Assembly (NCBI GenBank): GCA_950295325.1
Contig: OX485806.1
Location: forward strand, 11,224,001 to 11,288,000
Source of the DNA: Polytrichum commune
Lineage: Eukaryota > Streptophyta > Polytrichopsida > Polytrichales > Polytrichaceae
Length of the DNA: 64,000 nucleotides
Direction: 5' to 3'
Positions 24,051 to 33,899 of this stretch are shown piece by piece. The notes under the pieces were generated by a model that did not search any database, was not told the DNA's origin, and worked only from the letters and a program-made list of their open reading frames with translations. Position 1 is the first letter of the stretch; each line of letters begins with the position of its first letter. Both the position numbers and the translations under genes were made by a program.

Positions 24051-24288
24051 CTCCCTCCGTCCCAAAATGATTGTTTGGTTTATCAGCCTAGCTAGAAATT
24101 TGAGGCTCAAAGTCAAATATTTTTGCACCAAACTTTCATCATCAAGAAGTCTTTTGACACCGCAACTTCAAGGGGTGTTTTGGAGTAGTTGTTGTTTTAA
24201 GAGTCATACTTACAACTACTCGGTCAATGGTCAGCATGCCTTAATCTCACCAAAGTTAGGAACACGGACAATCATTTTGGGTTGGAGG
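24051..24288. mobile_element. Stowaway MITE
   Basis: The left end CTCCCTCCGTCCCAAAATGA is the classic plant Stowaway signature. The right complement CCTCCAACCCAAAATGATTG matches with small changes. TA flanks at 24,049-24,050 and 24,289-24,290 are the expected 2-bp target duplication of the Tc1/mariner superfamily. It is non-coding; the 104-codon frame crossing it is a by-product. Confidence 0.9.
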
Positions 24289-24534
24289 TATGTCCCATGG
24301 ACCAAGGGTTGGGTGACTCGTAACCCTAAACCCCATTGGACAAGGGGACTAGGGTGTCCCATAGTGGGGCATATGCCATGAGCTCCACACTTACGTTCAT
24401 TGAGGGAGTTTGGAGTAACACGTGTATGACCTTTGCTTGTGCAAAGTTACTGGCATTGTGAATCCATTGAGTCCCACTTGATGACCACCATTGTTACACA
24501 ATGAACCGCTTTCGAATTACATGTGGGTTTGGGT

Positions 24535-24640
24535 TGCGTCAATATGCCAAGGTGCAAGAATCTTTATATGCCCGAGTTATTATTGAGGTCAATACCATTC
24601 TAAACCATATTGATACTAGGATGATTTTCCCTACAATTGA
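24535..24640 (+). repeat. Dispersed repeat D1, copy 2
   Basis: Shares CAAGAATCTTTATATGCCCG and ATTCTAAACCATATTGATAC with the copies at 6,345, 59,125 and 63,395. Confidence 0.55.
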
Positions 24641-25217
24641 AAATCCTTGCATAATATGTATACCTGAATGATATCAAGAACAAAGACATACCATCAATTA
24701 CCCATACCCTACTTATATATATATATATAAGTGAAATCCTTGTTATAGGTACCCATGTGGTATCGAAAAAGACGGCACCAGTTGAACACTAGTTTGTACC
24801 TACCCTAAGTCACTGCCATTCATCCAACATGAAACATACCAAAGATAATGTCATCACGGTTGATTTGCATGGACACTTACTTGCTATAGTGGTATTCTTA
24901 TGTCATGGTACCCTCTTGCGTAAAGAAGACCCGTTCTTAAAGGTTGTGTGCGCATATATATAAAAGCCCACCTTCGAGACGAGTGATTGAATGACATGTT
25001 CTATGATGTTTTCATGGACAACCTAAGATTATTATATTGTGTTGTACGGCATGAAAACCACCATAATCATAAAGACCTCTACTATTTGGGATAGATGCTT
25101 GGGTCTCTTTTGGAGGATCGCCTCGAGACTTGGCAAATAAAGTTCAAGACAACCTCGGAAGAAAAGAACTAGGCAAGTACAACATGACAACCTCCTAAGG
25201 GATCATAGTTGGGTGCT
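24641..25217. other. Unassigned DNA with TA microsatellite
   Basis: An (AT)n tract occurs at about 24,715-24,729. No gene or element ends recognised before the tandem array. Confidence 0.4.
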
Positions 25218-26205
25218 AGATATTCTTGCCATCTCGTATCATGATGATGGTTTATGGGCAATGCACATGTATGGACTTGGCAATCATGAAACATGATGTT
25301 TGATTTATTTATTTTATTTATTTATTTTTGTCTTCTACATAGTGGTGTTATCTTTAAAAAAGAAAGAAAAATAGGAGTAACCATCATGTGTTTAGAAGTG
25401 CATCTTGGTTTTGATGTGCTAGCTGGAAATTTTGTTAGTCACAACAACTACTCTGGTTATAGGCAGACAAGACTTGCCAACTTAGATATTCTCACCACCT
25501 CGTAACATGATGGTATATGGCTATGCACGTGTTTGGACTTAACAATCATAAACCATGTTGTTGATTTTTCTCTCCCCTCTTTTACATACTAGAGTTATCC
25601 TTAAAGGATAGGAGCAACCATCATGTGTCTAGAGGTGCATCTTGTCTTTGGCGTGTTAGTTGAAGACTTTTAGTTTCAACAAATATGTTGGTCAAAGGGA
25701 GGCAAGGCCTACCAACTTAGATATTCTTGTCATCTTGTATCATGATGGATTGTGGGCTATGCACATACTCATACTCGACAATTGTAAACTTGCATGTTGT
25801 TTGATTTTCTCTCTTCTCTATTTTAGAGTTTTTCTTGTAGGGACATGATCAACCATCATGTGCCTGGAGATGCATCTTGTCATTGGTGTGTTGGTTGGAA
25901 TTTCTCCGGTTTCAACAAATACTTTGGTTATAGGTAGGCAAGGCCTACCAACTTAGATATTCTCACTGTCTTGTATCATGATGCTTTTTGGGTTGTGCAC
26001 ATGTTTGGACTCAGCAATCGTGAACCATGTTGTTTGATTTTTTTTTTTCCCTTTTTCTCTCTTCTCCATATTAGAGGTATTTTTAAAGGTACAAGAGCAA
26101 TTGTTGTGTGTGCGGAGGTGCATCTTGTCTTTGGTGTGTTAACCAGAAACTCTCCAATTCCAAAAATGCTCTGGTTACAAGTACGCAAGGTCCACTAACT
26201 TGCAA
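25218..26205 (+). repeat. Four-unit tandem array, ~235-bp period
   Basis: Units begin at AGATATTCT near 25,218, 25,484, 25,719 and 25,955 (spacing 266, 235, 236). Each contains GTATCATGATGG, ATGCACATGT, a CTCTTTT-rich tract, AACCATCATGTG and GAGGTGCATCTTG. Short frames inside repeat from unit to unit but differ in stops, so the array is non-coding. Confidence 0.88.
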
Positions 26206-27007
26206 CTCTCGAGAAGTTGCCAAGTTCTACATGTTTCCAAGAGAAAGCGATGAAACTCAGACCCACCTTGAACTAGCCTTTGCTCTTACCAAAATTAGGA
26301 GGAAAAACTCTTTGTACATGTGTTTATTTGTAGGTTCTAGCATGGAAGAGGCAAAAAAATGGTCTATGAAACTCTTGATATCTTCTTGTGTTTCGTCTTG
26401 TAGTTTACCTTTTTGAATTAACTCTATTATGCGGTACTTTGTAATTACTTTGATAATAAGGATGAATCACTTTCCTTTCACAACATTCATTGGTTGTGCC
26501 ACGCACCAGCTTTTACAAATGTTTAAGGTTAACCGACAAATCTTTGAAAGACATGGCCATTCTTGGTTTGATTGACCCATGTGTATATACGAACACTTAC
26601 ACAAAAGGTGGGCTTACATCAACATGTTAAAACGTCTCTATGTGGACCCTACTTTTGGATTCAAGCTCAAAGTTTTGAGTAGTTTTAGAATTGAGTGGAG
26701 TGTTTCCTTGCTTTGGGATTGAAAAAGATTTGGCAGTGGTGACCATGAGAATATCATATCATGGTGACTATGGCTACGATGCATTAGGAGCGGTGAACGA
26801 CATTGTTTGAGTGCCCTTTCTATCTTCTAACTTATGTGTTGTGTGGTGGTTGTGTGAACCAATTGTGGTATTTAGTGTAGGCCACTCTAATTTCACACTA
26901 AAGAATTGCCAAACACGTGTTTTACAAATTTTAAAAGGTTGACCGATGAATCTTTGAATTACATGCACATGTTTGTTTGTACGGATGATGCCAGTTGTCA
27001 TCCATGC
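26206..27007. other. Unassigned DNA with a short internal duplication
   Basis: A ~45-bp segment (TTTACAAATGTTTAAGGTTAACCGA) near 26,512 recurs, diverged, near 26,925. No gene recognised. Confidence 0.4.
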
Positions 27008-27555
27008 TAGGAACCATTTTACACATGTAACCAAGGGCCCTGAGAAAATTTGATTTAGGATTTCTTGTGCTCATTGTCGACAGTCTAAGATCATGACCAA
27101 GAGAATTTCACATCACTTTTTAAAAGACTTGGTCACCCGGGATATAAGGTGAAGCAAATTTGGATCGGGATGTAGTGGTTTAAATGAAAATATAAAATAT
27201 AAAACAACCAAGAATAAATATTTTCTATAAACTTTTTTTCTAAAATTATAACTTACAACTTGCAGTTTGCTCAAATTTAAATTACTTTAACATGGCCACC
27301 TTAGCTTCCATTGGGCAACCTATTTGGGTTCTCATGCAACAAAATCCGATAATGACTATTGGTCAAAACATTGTCCAATTATGGACATATAGGATTCTAT
27401 GTGAATTTCTCATCCATATTTTTGACATGCTCACCCATGGTCACTTCTATTTTCGTTGACTTTGTGTAAGATAAAGTGGGACTGCCACATTATCCAATGA
27501 GAGATTCTAGATAGTGGTGGTCATGGTTAGTGGTCACTAGTGTAAACATGTCCTA
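27008..27555. mobile_element. Tourist-like MITE, family M1
   Basis: The left end TAGGAACCATTTTACACATG and right complement TAGGACATGTTTACACTAGTG are inverted repeats. The interior matches the 9,496 copy, including CATGACCAAGAGAATTTCAC and GTGGGACTGCCAC. The target duplication is not clear. Confidence 0.7.
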
Positions 27556-28686
27556 AGGATGAAGTACATTAATTAGAGGCCCAATAAAGTTGAGACCCGT
27601 GTCAAATCTTCATGGACCTTGCTTTTGGACACTTGATTAGACTCAAGCTTAGGCTTTTGTTTCTCAAATTGGGTAGAATATGTTCATGACTCATAGTTGA
27701 CGAGATTTGACTTGAAAGAGGTGCCACAATAGCGTCACTTCATTTTAATCACGCTTGGGATTTGGACCCTAGTGTAAACTTCCTTGTGTCCAAATTATTG
27801 TTCTTAACTAGGTGGAGTCCTTGTTTTAAGAGTTACTTTGGTCGCGGACCTAAGGTATGCGGGTGTCATTTGGTTCTTCTTGATCGGACCCCTGTATTTG
27901 ATTGGTATGTAGTTCGGTGAGGATCAAAGAACAAACACCATAAAGACACATGTTCAAAACAGATTGGACTACGTCTTCAAACATTCTCAACCACTCTACA
28001 CTCGATTGTGAACACAATTCGGAGGACTTTATGTACTCACTTCAACAATCAACAAATGTGCAAGCTTAATAACCATAACAACATCAGGGGAGGTCCGATT
28101 TCCAATCTGATTTTTGATGATGCTTTCATCGTAGATTTGCTAATACAACACAAGTTTTGTTATGTAAACATAATACTACGTAGAATTTCGAGAACATGAG
28201 AAACGAACCGAATGCAATAACACCCACATACCTTCCTTAATGTCAACCCACCCTAAATGCCATAATCCGTGGAGCACGGGAAGTTACCACCTTCCATAGT
28301 CAGAGGTCAAGGCTGTTGTTGCGTACCACCTGCATGCTTTGTTTATGCTTCCAATGTTGTCCATCGCCCTTAACTCAAAATATGCCAAACTTTTTGCGTT
28401 TTACAAGTGAGGGAATTCTGACAACAGGGCCGTCAAAACCCTTGCACGTGGTGAACCGGGACACCAAGTGGGTTGGGTCAGCTGCCACATTAACCCACGG
28501 CAAAGTTTTAAAATAACAACATTTTAATCACTTTATTACCTCTGTGTAGGGTGATGTTTAATAGCACTTACTTACTTCCCAAGAAGAGGGTGAAAACGCT
28601 GATTGCAATGTAGAGGCTGAAGATTGTTCTTCAAGCCAGATTAACACCTAAATCGAGATCAAAGACCCTGAATTGGTATAGCCAGC
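27556..28686. other. Unassigned DNA
   Basis: No gene, RNA or element ends recognised. The plus-strand frames of 63-66 codons have no family resemblance. Confidence 0.4.
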
Positions 28687-28689
28687 TTA

Positions 28690-29220
28690 TGGGGCATTCC
28701 CACCTGACATTAGTTAGAAGTAGTTTTAGTCTAAAAGCGGTTTTAGTTATCTAGGGTTCACACATACGGCTCTTTTTAGTGCCAAGCCTAGGTGGCAAAT
28801 GATGTGGCATGGCTTAAAAGTGGAGGTTTTAAGCCTCAACCACCGACCCTCCCATCGGTACCTAAACATGAGGCAAGAATATAGGAACTTTAAAAGTGTT
28901 GCCTCCCACCCTTGTGATTGGTTGCTTTTTAGTCTTAGCTATGAGGGCACGAGGAGCTTCATTAACAAAAACCGATGGTAAGATAGGTGAGTAGTAAGGC
29001 ATTCGGGGATGGGACAAAAACTACCCAACATTCATTGCTTGGTAGATAAAACCATGAACATGTGTGAAAGCTACTTAACTAAAACCTACTTGAAAATCTC
29101 CGGAGCAAGTTCTTGTAGGTGCATTGGGATAGTCGGATGCCTCCGCTATAACCGAGGGAGCTTTACCCGGTTTTTAGAAAATACTTTGGGTCTTAACTAA
29201 AGTCAGGTGGGAATGCCCCA
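28690..29220 (+). mobile_element. Tourist-like element, twin unit 1
   Basis: The ends TGGGGCATTCCCACCTGACA (left) and their near-perfect complement (right) form inverted repeats of ~28 bp. TTA flanks the unit at 28,687-28,689 and 29,221-29,223. This is the PIF/Harbinger (Tourist) pattern. The internal 63-codon frame at 29,009-29,200 has a counterpart in unit 2, but this follows from sequence identity; no known domain is seen. Confidence 0.85.
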
Positions 29221-29223
29221 TTA

Positions 29224-29739
29224 TGCCCCCTCGATCCCCACTTGACATTAGCAAATAACCAAAGACTTCCCTAAAACCCGGGTAAAGCTCCCTCGGTTAT
29301 AGCGGGCACGTCTGGCCATCCCAATGCACCTACAAGAACTTGCTCCGGAGATTTCCAAGTAGGTTTTAGTTAAGTAGTTTTCACACATGTTCATTGTTTT
29401 ATCTACCAACCAATGAATGTTGGATAGTTTTTGTCCCATCCCCAAATGCCTTAATACTTACCATCGGTTTTTGTTAATGGAGCTCCTCATGCCCTCATAG
29501 CTTACGACTAAAAGCAATCAATCACAAGAGCGGGAGGCAACACTTTTAGAGGTCCTACATTCTTGCCTCATATCTAGGTACCGATGGGAGGGTCGGTAGT
29601 TTTAGCTTAAAACCTCTACTTTTAAGCCATGCCACATCATTTGCCAACTAGGCTCGGCACTAGATAATGTCGATGGTGTGGAGGCTCATTTTTAAGAACC
29701 CACTTTTAGGCTTAGCTAATGTCAAGTGGGGAGGGGGCA
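29224..29739 (-). mobile_element. Tourist-like element, twin unit 2 (opposite orientation)
   Basis: This is an inverted, diverged copy of unit 1. Ends are TGCCCCCTCGATCCCCACTT and the complement TGCCCCCTCCCCACTTGACA. TTA lies at 29,221-29,223 and 29,740-29,742, so the left target copy is shared with unit 1. The minus-strand frame at 29,248-29,445 mirrors the plus frame of unit 1. A truncated third relative lies at 873-1,092. Confidence 0.85.
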
Positions 29740-29742
29740 TTA

Positions 29743-30240
29743 TACTAGGATGAAGCACCAATAAGCTTATAACTTGGGGTGTACTATTTTAATCGCACCT
29801 TTCATTGTAGGTGATGAGAATTGAAATCTATGTCTTGAGCGAGGGTAAAGTCTCCTGACAGCTACTGAGGGGAGCGTGAAAATGGTGAGAAACATTGTAG
29901 GGCCTAGAGAATCATAATTTTCTATTTCAAGCTAACTTTAGCTCTGAGCTGAATGAAAGACTCTAAATTAGTTCCATGGTTTTAGACTAGGATGAATAAG
30001 CCACAAACATATAGGGGGCGAGTGTTAACCCTTAGGTTGACATGAACGGTCACAATGTTGTTTTATGTAGTAAATACCAAGAATTATCGAACAGAGGGTC
30101 TCTTTTTGTGGGTTATCATCATACGAATCCGCCGACAATTGCAGCAAGCAAGGCCATCCATTCACATTGCAATGATTAATGTCAAGTAGACATCCAAACG
30201 AAAGTGCCTCTCAACCCACAAAACCCACCACACCCACCAC
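29743..30240. other. Unassigned DNA
   Basis: No gene recognised. Leads into the protein-like segment that begins at 30,241. Confidence 0.4.
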
Positions 30241-30903
30241 GTGAGAGATACACCAACACTAGAGGGGGAGCGCATTGGTCACCTCTTTGCAAACTTTGCA
30301 CAAGGCAATGATCAACTTGTCCACACACTTACCAATTTACACAATCTTGTGGGAGACTTGCAATATTCATCAAATGAACACTGGCTACATGCAATGGAGA
30401 GGGATACCTACATCCTTATGCTCAAGAAACATGTGGCAAAGTTGGATTCTCAAGCTTTGGATAGAGCTAAACAAGAACTAGCTCGCACACAAGTAGAGCT
30501 CAAAGTTATGAAGCATAATGCAAATTTGGCCAAGGAGTCTCACTACCATAGCCACTTTTATTGCGTTCCAAGAGGAGCAAACTAAATTTGACAAACGCCA
30601 AGCTTAACAGAATCTAACAATACCTAACCGAGCTCTTTGTTGCAGCAAGAATGTGACCAAGCTCTTCTCTCAACACTCAACGCCCTCACAACATGCATCC
30701 GAGGAGGTATACACACAAACAACATTAACAACTTCTTTGAACAATGCTACATACCTTTAATGCCCATACATGCATGCATGCAACAAATCCACCTGATAGC
30801 TATCAAATATGTCACCCTACTTGCTCAACAAAAGGAAATTGGAAAACCAGCCCCCAATAATTTATGCATAACCAAATACAAACAACAAAATCCCAACAAC
30901 TAA
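30241..30903 (+). pseudogene. Broken coding-like segment with coiled-coil character, family unknown
   Basis: A 114-codon frame (30,241-30,585) begins MRDTPTLEGERIGHLF and includes the heptad-like run RAKQELARTQVELKVMKH. A shifted frame continues with FQEEQTKFDKRQA, and an 88-codon frame (30,637-30,903) starts LQQECDQALLSTLNAL. Read together they look like one Glu/Lys/Gln-rich helical protein cut by two or more frameshifts. It could be the first ORF of a LINE (an RNA-binding coiled-coil protein), because LINE ORF2 remains lie 3 kb downstream on the same strand, or a gag-like or captured host fragment. No catalytic motif is present. Confidence 0.4.
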
Positions 30904-30959
30904 TCTTACAACACGTTGCTCAAACCCACTCAAACCCATAATGTAATCCCATAATTTTG

Positions 30960-31070
30960 ATAATGGGATAAACAAACTCACATGAGACACCCCTTGAGAA
31001 TCGAACCCAACACATGTTGGAATAAGTCATGACCACATGACCACATGCCCTCATAACACACACCTTTGAG
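30960..31070 (-). mobile_element. Possible tRNA-derived SINE head
   Basis: On the minus strand a box A-like TGTGGTCATGTGG (about 31,035-31,047) is followed by box B GGTTCGATTCT (about 30,995-31,005). Downstream is a short repeated TGGGTTTGAG tail (about 30,920-30,945). It differs from the SINE at 12,985. No target duplication was found. Confidence 0.4.
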
Positions 31071-31334
31071 ATACACATCAATAACAAAACTTATAATCTC
31101 CCCCAACTGGGCCTAAAGCGCCATTGCCCAATAACTATATGGACCACCTTCAACATGAGGCAATAGCATTTGTCATATAGCCCTTCTAAGTAATCCGCTC
31201 CAAGTTCACATATGAGCTTGCAGCTATGATCAAGGTGAAGCGTCCCTCATTCCCGCCAACACCAACGGTTGGCATTGTCATTTTGTCCATGTGGCACATG
31301 AGACAACACAAACTACACGGACAACACGTCACCA

Positions 31335-31770
31335 TCAAAAGGACATGGCAATTACATCCCACACCTCACTGTTGTCAAAATCAATGTATGCAAGGTCGGA
31401 CTGCAACCTTATCCTAGATTTGGTTAATTTCAATGCCTCAACTATACTCCAACCAGTAAATGAAGGATAAGGGTGTATTGGAGGATGTTGGGATAGAGTA
31501 ACTTGGTGAAACAACCTCATGTACATAGGGTTGTAAGGGGTTTTAGGTTGATTTGATGGGAATGTCAGGGGAGTGGAATCTCTACCTTTAGATGAAGACA
31601 TTGATGTGTTCGAAAGATCAACATAAACACATAAATCATCTCCCGAGTTTGACAAAACAAACACACTATCATCGTTACGCTCCAATTTAAAAGTGGCAAG
31701 CCTTGGGATTTGAATAGTTGACAACAATTCATTTAAATCATATTTGTCTATATTAATGCCTTTAGGAGAT
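31335..31770 (-). pseudogene. Coding-like fragment of unknown family
   Basis: A 130-codon frame extends upstream of its first Met to about 31,770 in the same frame. It contains IPRLATFKLERNDDSVFVLS, NSGDDLCVYVDLSNTSM, then a Ser/Pro/Thr-rich stretch and RIRLQSDLAYIDFDNSEVWD. The composition is that of a real protein (balanced, a beta-rich start followed by a linker). I recognise no domain. It lies on the same strand as the Rep fossil, ~0.7 kb downstream of it, so it could be a second gene of the same element; that is inference. No start or complete end can be defended. Confidence 0.4.
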
Positions 31771-31900
31771 GTTTATCATAGGAAGGCATCATATACTCCT
31801 ATATAGGGTTGACAACATGCTATTTTATGACAAGATTGCACAAGAAATATTGTAAGAGGCGCCATCTTCTTAAATTAGACCAATCAAAGAGGGATTAGGG

Positions 31901-32300
31901 TTGAATGAAGATAGAGACCTTCTATGCGCACCCAAAAACCAAAATGTCTTTGAGAGGGGGGGGGGTACAAGATTTCCCCCACACATAGCAAGTAAGGAGG
32001 TTGTAAATGTTAACATAAAAAAATGTGACACCCATAAAGAGAAACGAAAGAAAATTTGGTTTGAGGTACTCCAAAAGAAAACAATTGGAGAGGTTGATGA
32101 ATAGTGTTGTAGAAGGAGGTCTAGAAGGCACAACACGTCAACTACAGTCCCCATCCATTGCTCAAACTCTTGATGATATTAACGTTGTCCCAAAGATTGA
32201 GTAATGCAACATTTTTATGGGAGATTGCAAGGACGTCATCGACACGATGCATGGCTCCTCACAAATTGAAAATATAGGGAAATATAAAAAAGGTAAGCAT
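31901..32300 (+). pseudogene. Weak coding-like fragment
   Basis: A plus-strand frame (31,901-32,104) reads CAPKNQNVFERGGG...KEKRKKIWFEVLQKKTIGEVDE. In another frame it seems to continue with EGGLEGTTRQLQSPSIAQ and FMGDCKDVIDTMHG to about 32,300. A G10 run lies inside it. It faces two minus-strand fragments. No family recognised; coding status is uncertain. Confidence 0.3.
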
Positions 32301-32429
32301 TATTGAAAGAATTATTATAGAGAGTAATGAATTATTCAAGACATTAATTGTCTTTTGTAGCATCTTTATCAAATTAAGCAGCATCCAATAAGGTTGTATA
32401 GCAATGTGTGGTTTTCATACCCACAGGCA

Positions 32430-33700
32430 TCAGTGAACCTTAAACCCATATGTGGCGGCCATGATGCCTTTTGCAGGGTCCCGGGTGTGACTAGTTGTTG
32501 GAGAAGCAACATCATGAATAACATGACCATCAATAGGAGGAGCAACATGAGCTACAACAGATGTGTGACCGGAGCAATCACTAAGTGCCTCCGAAACACC
32601 TTCGCGAGCATCTTCCGCCATCCACACGCATTGCAAAGCATCTAACTATGCATCCATTCCATCCCCATCCATGACAACATGCACATTTTTGTGTAGAGTT
32701 TGATTTATTTCTTGCTCATCGCACGATGGTCATGTGCAATTTGTTGAGAATTAAAATATGTCATGTTTGAGTTTATCGTGATTGTATAAAAAAACATTTG
32801 AGATGTGTTCCATATCAATATCATGGGGAGTCATGATGATTTTCCATATGGAGACCACCCGCTTGATATCCATACCCATGGACCTCAACGGAATCACCCA
32901 TGTGGGATTCGGGTAAAATTGCCCACTTTTGCAAATGTGATACAAAGTGGCAATGAGAGTAACAACCAAATGCTTCTTCATACAGATGTGCGCCCATTGA
33001 TGGGCCCTTTGCGAATTCCTAATATGAGAAAGACTCACTTGATTGTTCAAGCCCACCTTTACAAACTTTGCATACTCCATTTCACCGTCATTCATGTCCT
33101 ACACCGATAAATTGTGATGAACAAACTCAAAATGCTACTCTCATTGTCCTTCATACAATACCCCCATCATGCCCTTGAAGGTATGCAAACCCTCATCCCT
33201 CAACTTCTTATATGAGACAACATGACATGTTGGCAGACTCTCATCCCATCCCAAATAAACCTTGATTTTCTCATTCAACACCAACACACTAGTGAATTTC
33301 CCCTTGACCATCATTTGGAAATGCTTGTGAGTCAACCTCCCACCCCTCTCCATGGAACACAACTTGACAATACAATGGTTCTCTATAAACCTCCTCAAAT
33401 TCACAAGAAGATTGACATCCACATTCATCCCTCCCACGGCAATAATTACCAATGCCTCGATATATTTTAAACAAGCATGGGTTCTTTCTTGACCTACAGA
33501 ACAAGAAAGGGCTCACATTCTTGAGGCCATTGCCAAAACTCAAGAACATGAGAAAACACAACACCCTCTTTGTGTAGCTCTTTGTGCAGTTGTATGCGCT
33601 AATTACAACGTCCCAACATCGTTGTTGAAAGACAACTCCATCCTCAACAACCGTATGCAATTCCAACTATAGTTACCCATGCAAATTGTTTTGGATTATT
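32430..33700 (-). pseudogene. Replitron-type Rep (single-tyrosine HUH-class) transposase pseudogene
   Basis: On the minus strand, in order: KYIEALVIIAVGGMNVDVNL (about 33,400-33,470); ERGGRLTHKHFQMM, whose HKHFQ (33,315-33,329) supplies an H-U-Q metal-binding motif; GLHTFKGMMG; YCMK (33,149-33,160), a YxxK motif carrying the single nucleophilic Tyr; HFEFVHHNLSV (33,102-33,134); then a helical part with VSLSHIRNSQRAHQWAHICM and GQFYPNPTWVIPLRSMGMDI; and a tail ending near 32,430. HUQ plus YxxK is the motif pair of CRESS-type Rep proteins and of Replitron transposases, which nick and join single-stranded DNA. No helicase domain follows, unlike Helitrons. A one-base length change in a G run separates GMMG from YCMK, and further shifts and stops occur (one at 33,099-33,101), so it is inactive. 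Element ends were not found. Assignment to Replitrons rests on motif order and recalled family resemblance. Confidence 0.8.
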
Positions 33701-33899
33701 ATTTTTAGCCTCCATCAACCGGGCTACGGGTTCCCCACCCCTAGCCCATTTGCTAAGCAATCCCCCACTACCCTAAGCCTTTGACAGGGCAACCACCCAA
33801 AAAAAATACCATCTACCCGTGGAACCAACCCATGTTGGACATGTAAATTTATCTAGTTGTCGTCCCCCACCCGATGCCTAACAAAGGCCCAAATCTTGT

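Noticed and set aside
29009-29445. Paired similar 63- and 65-codon frames on opposite strands
   Set aside because: They are the same piece of two inverted MITE copies, with no domain, and are explained by the repeat.
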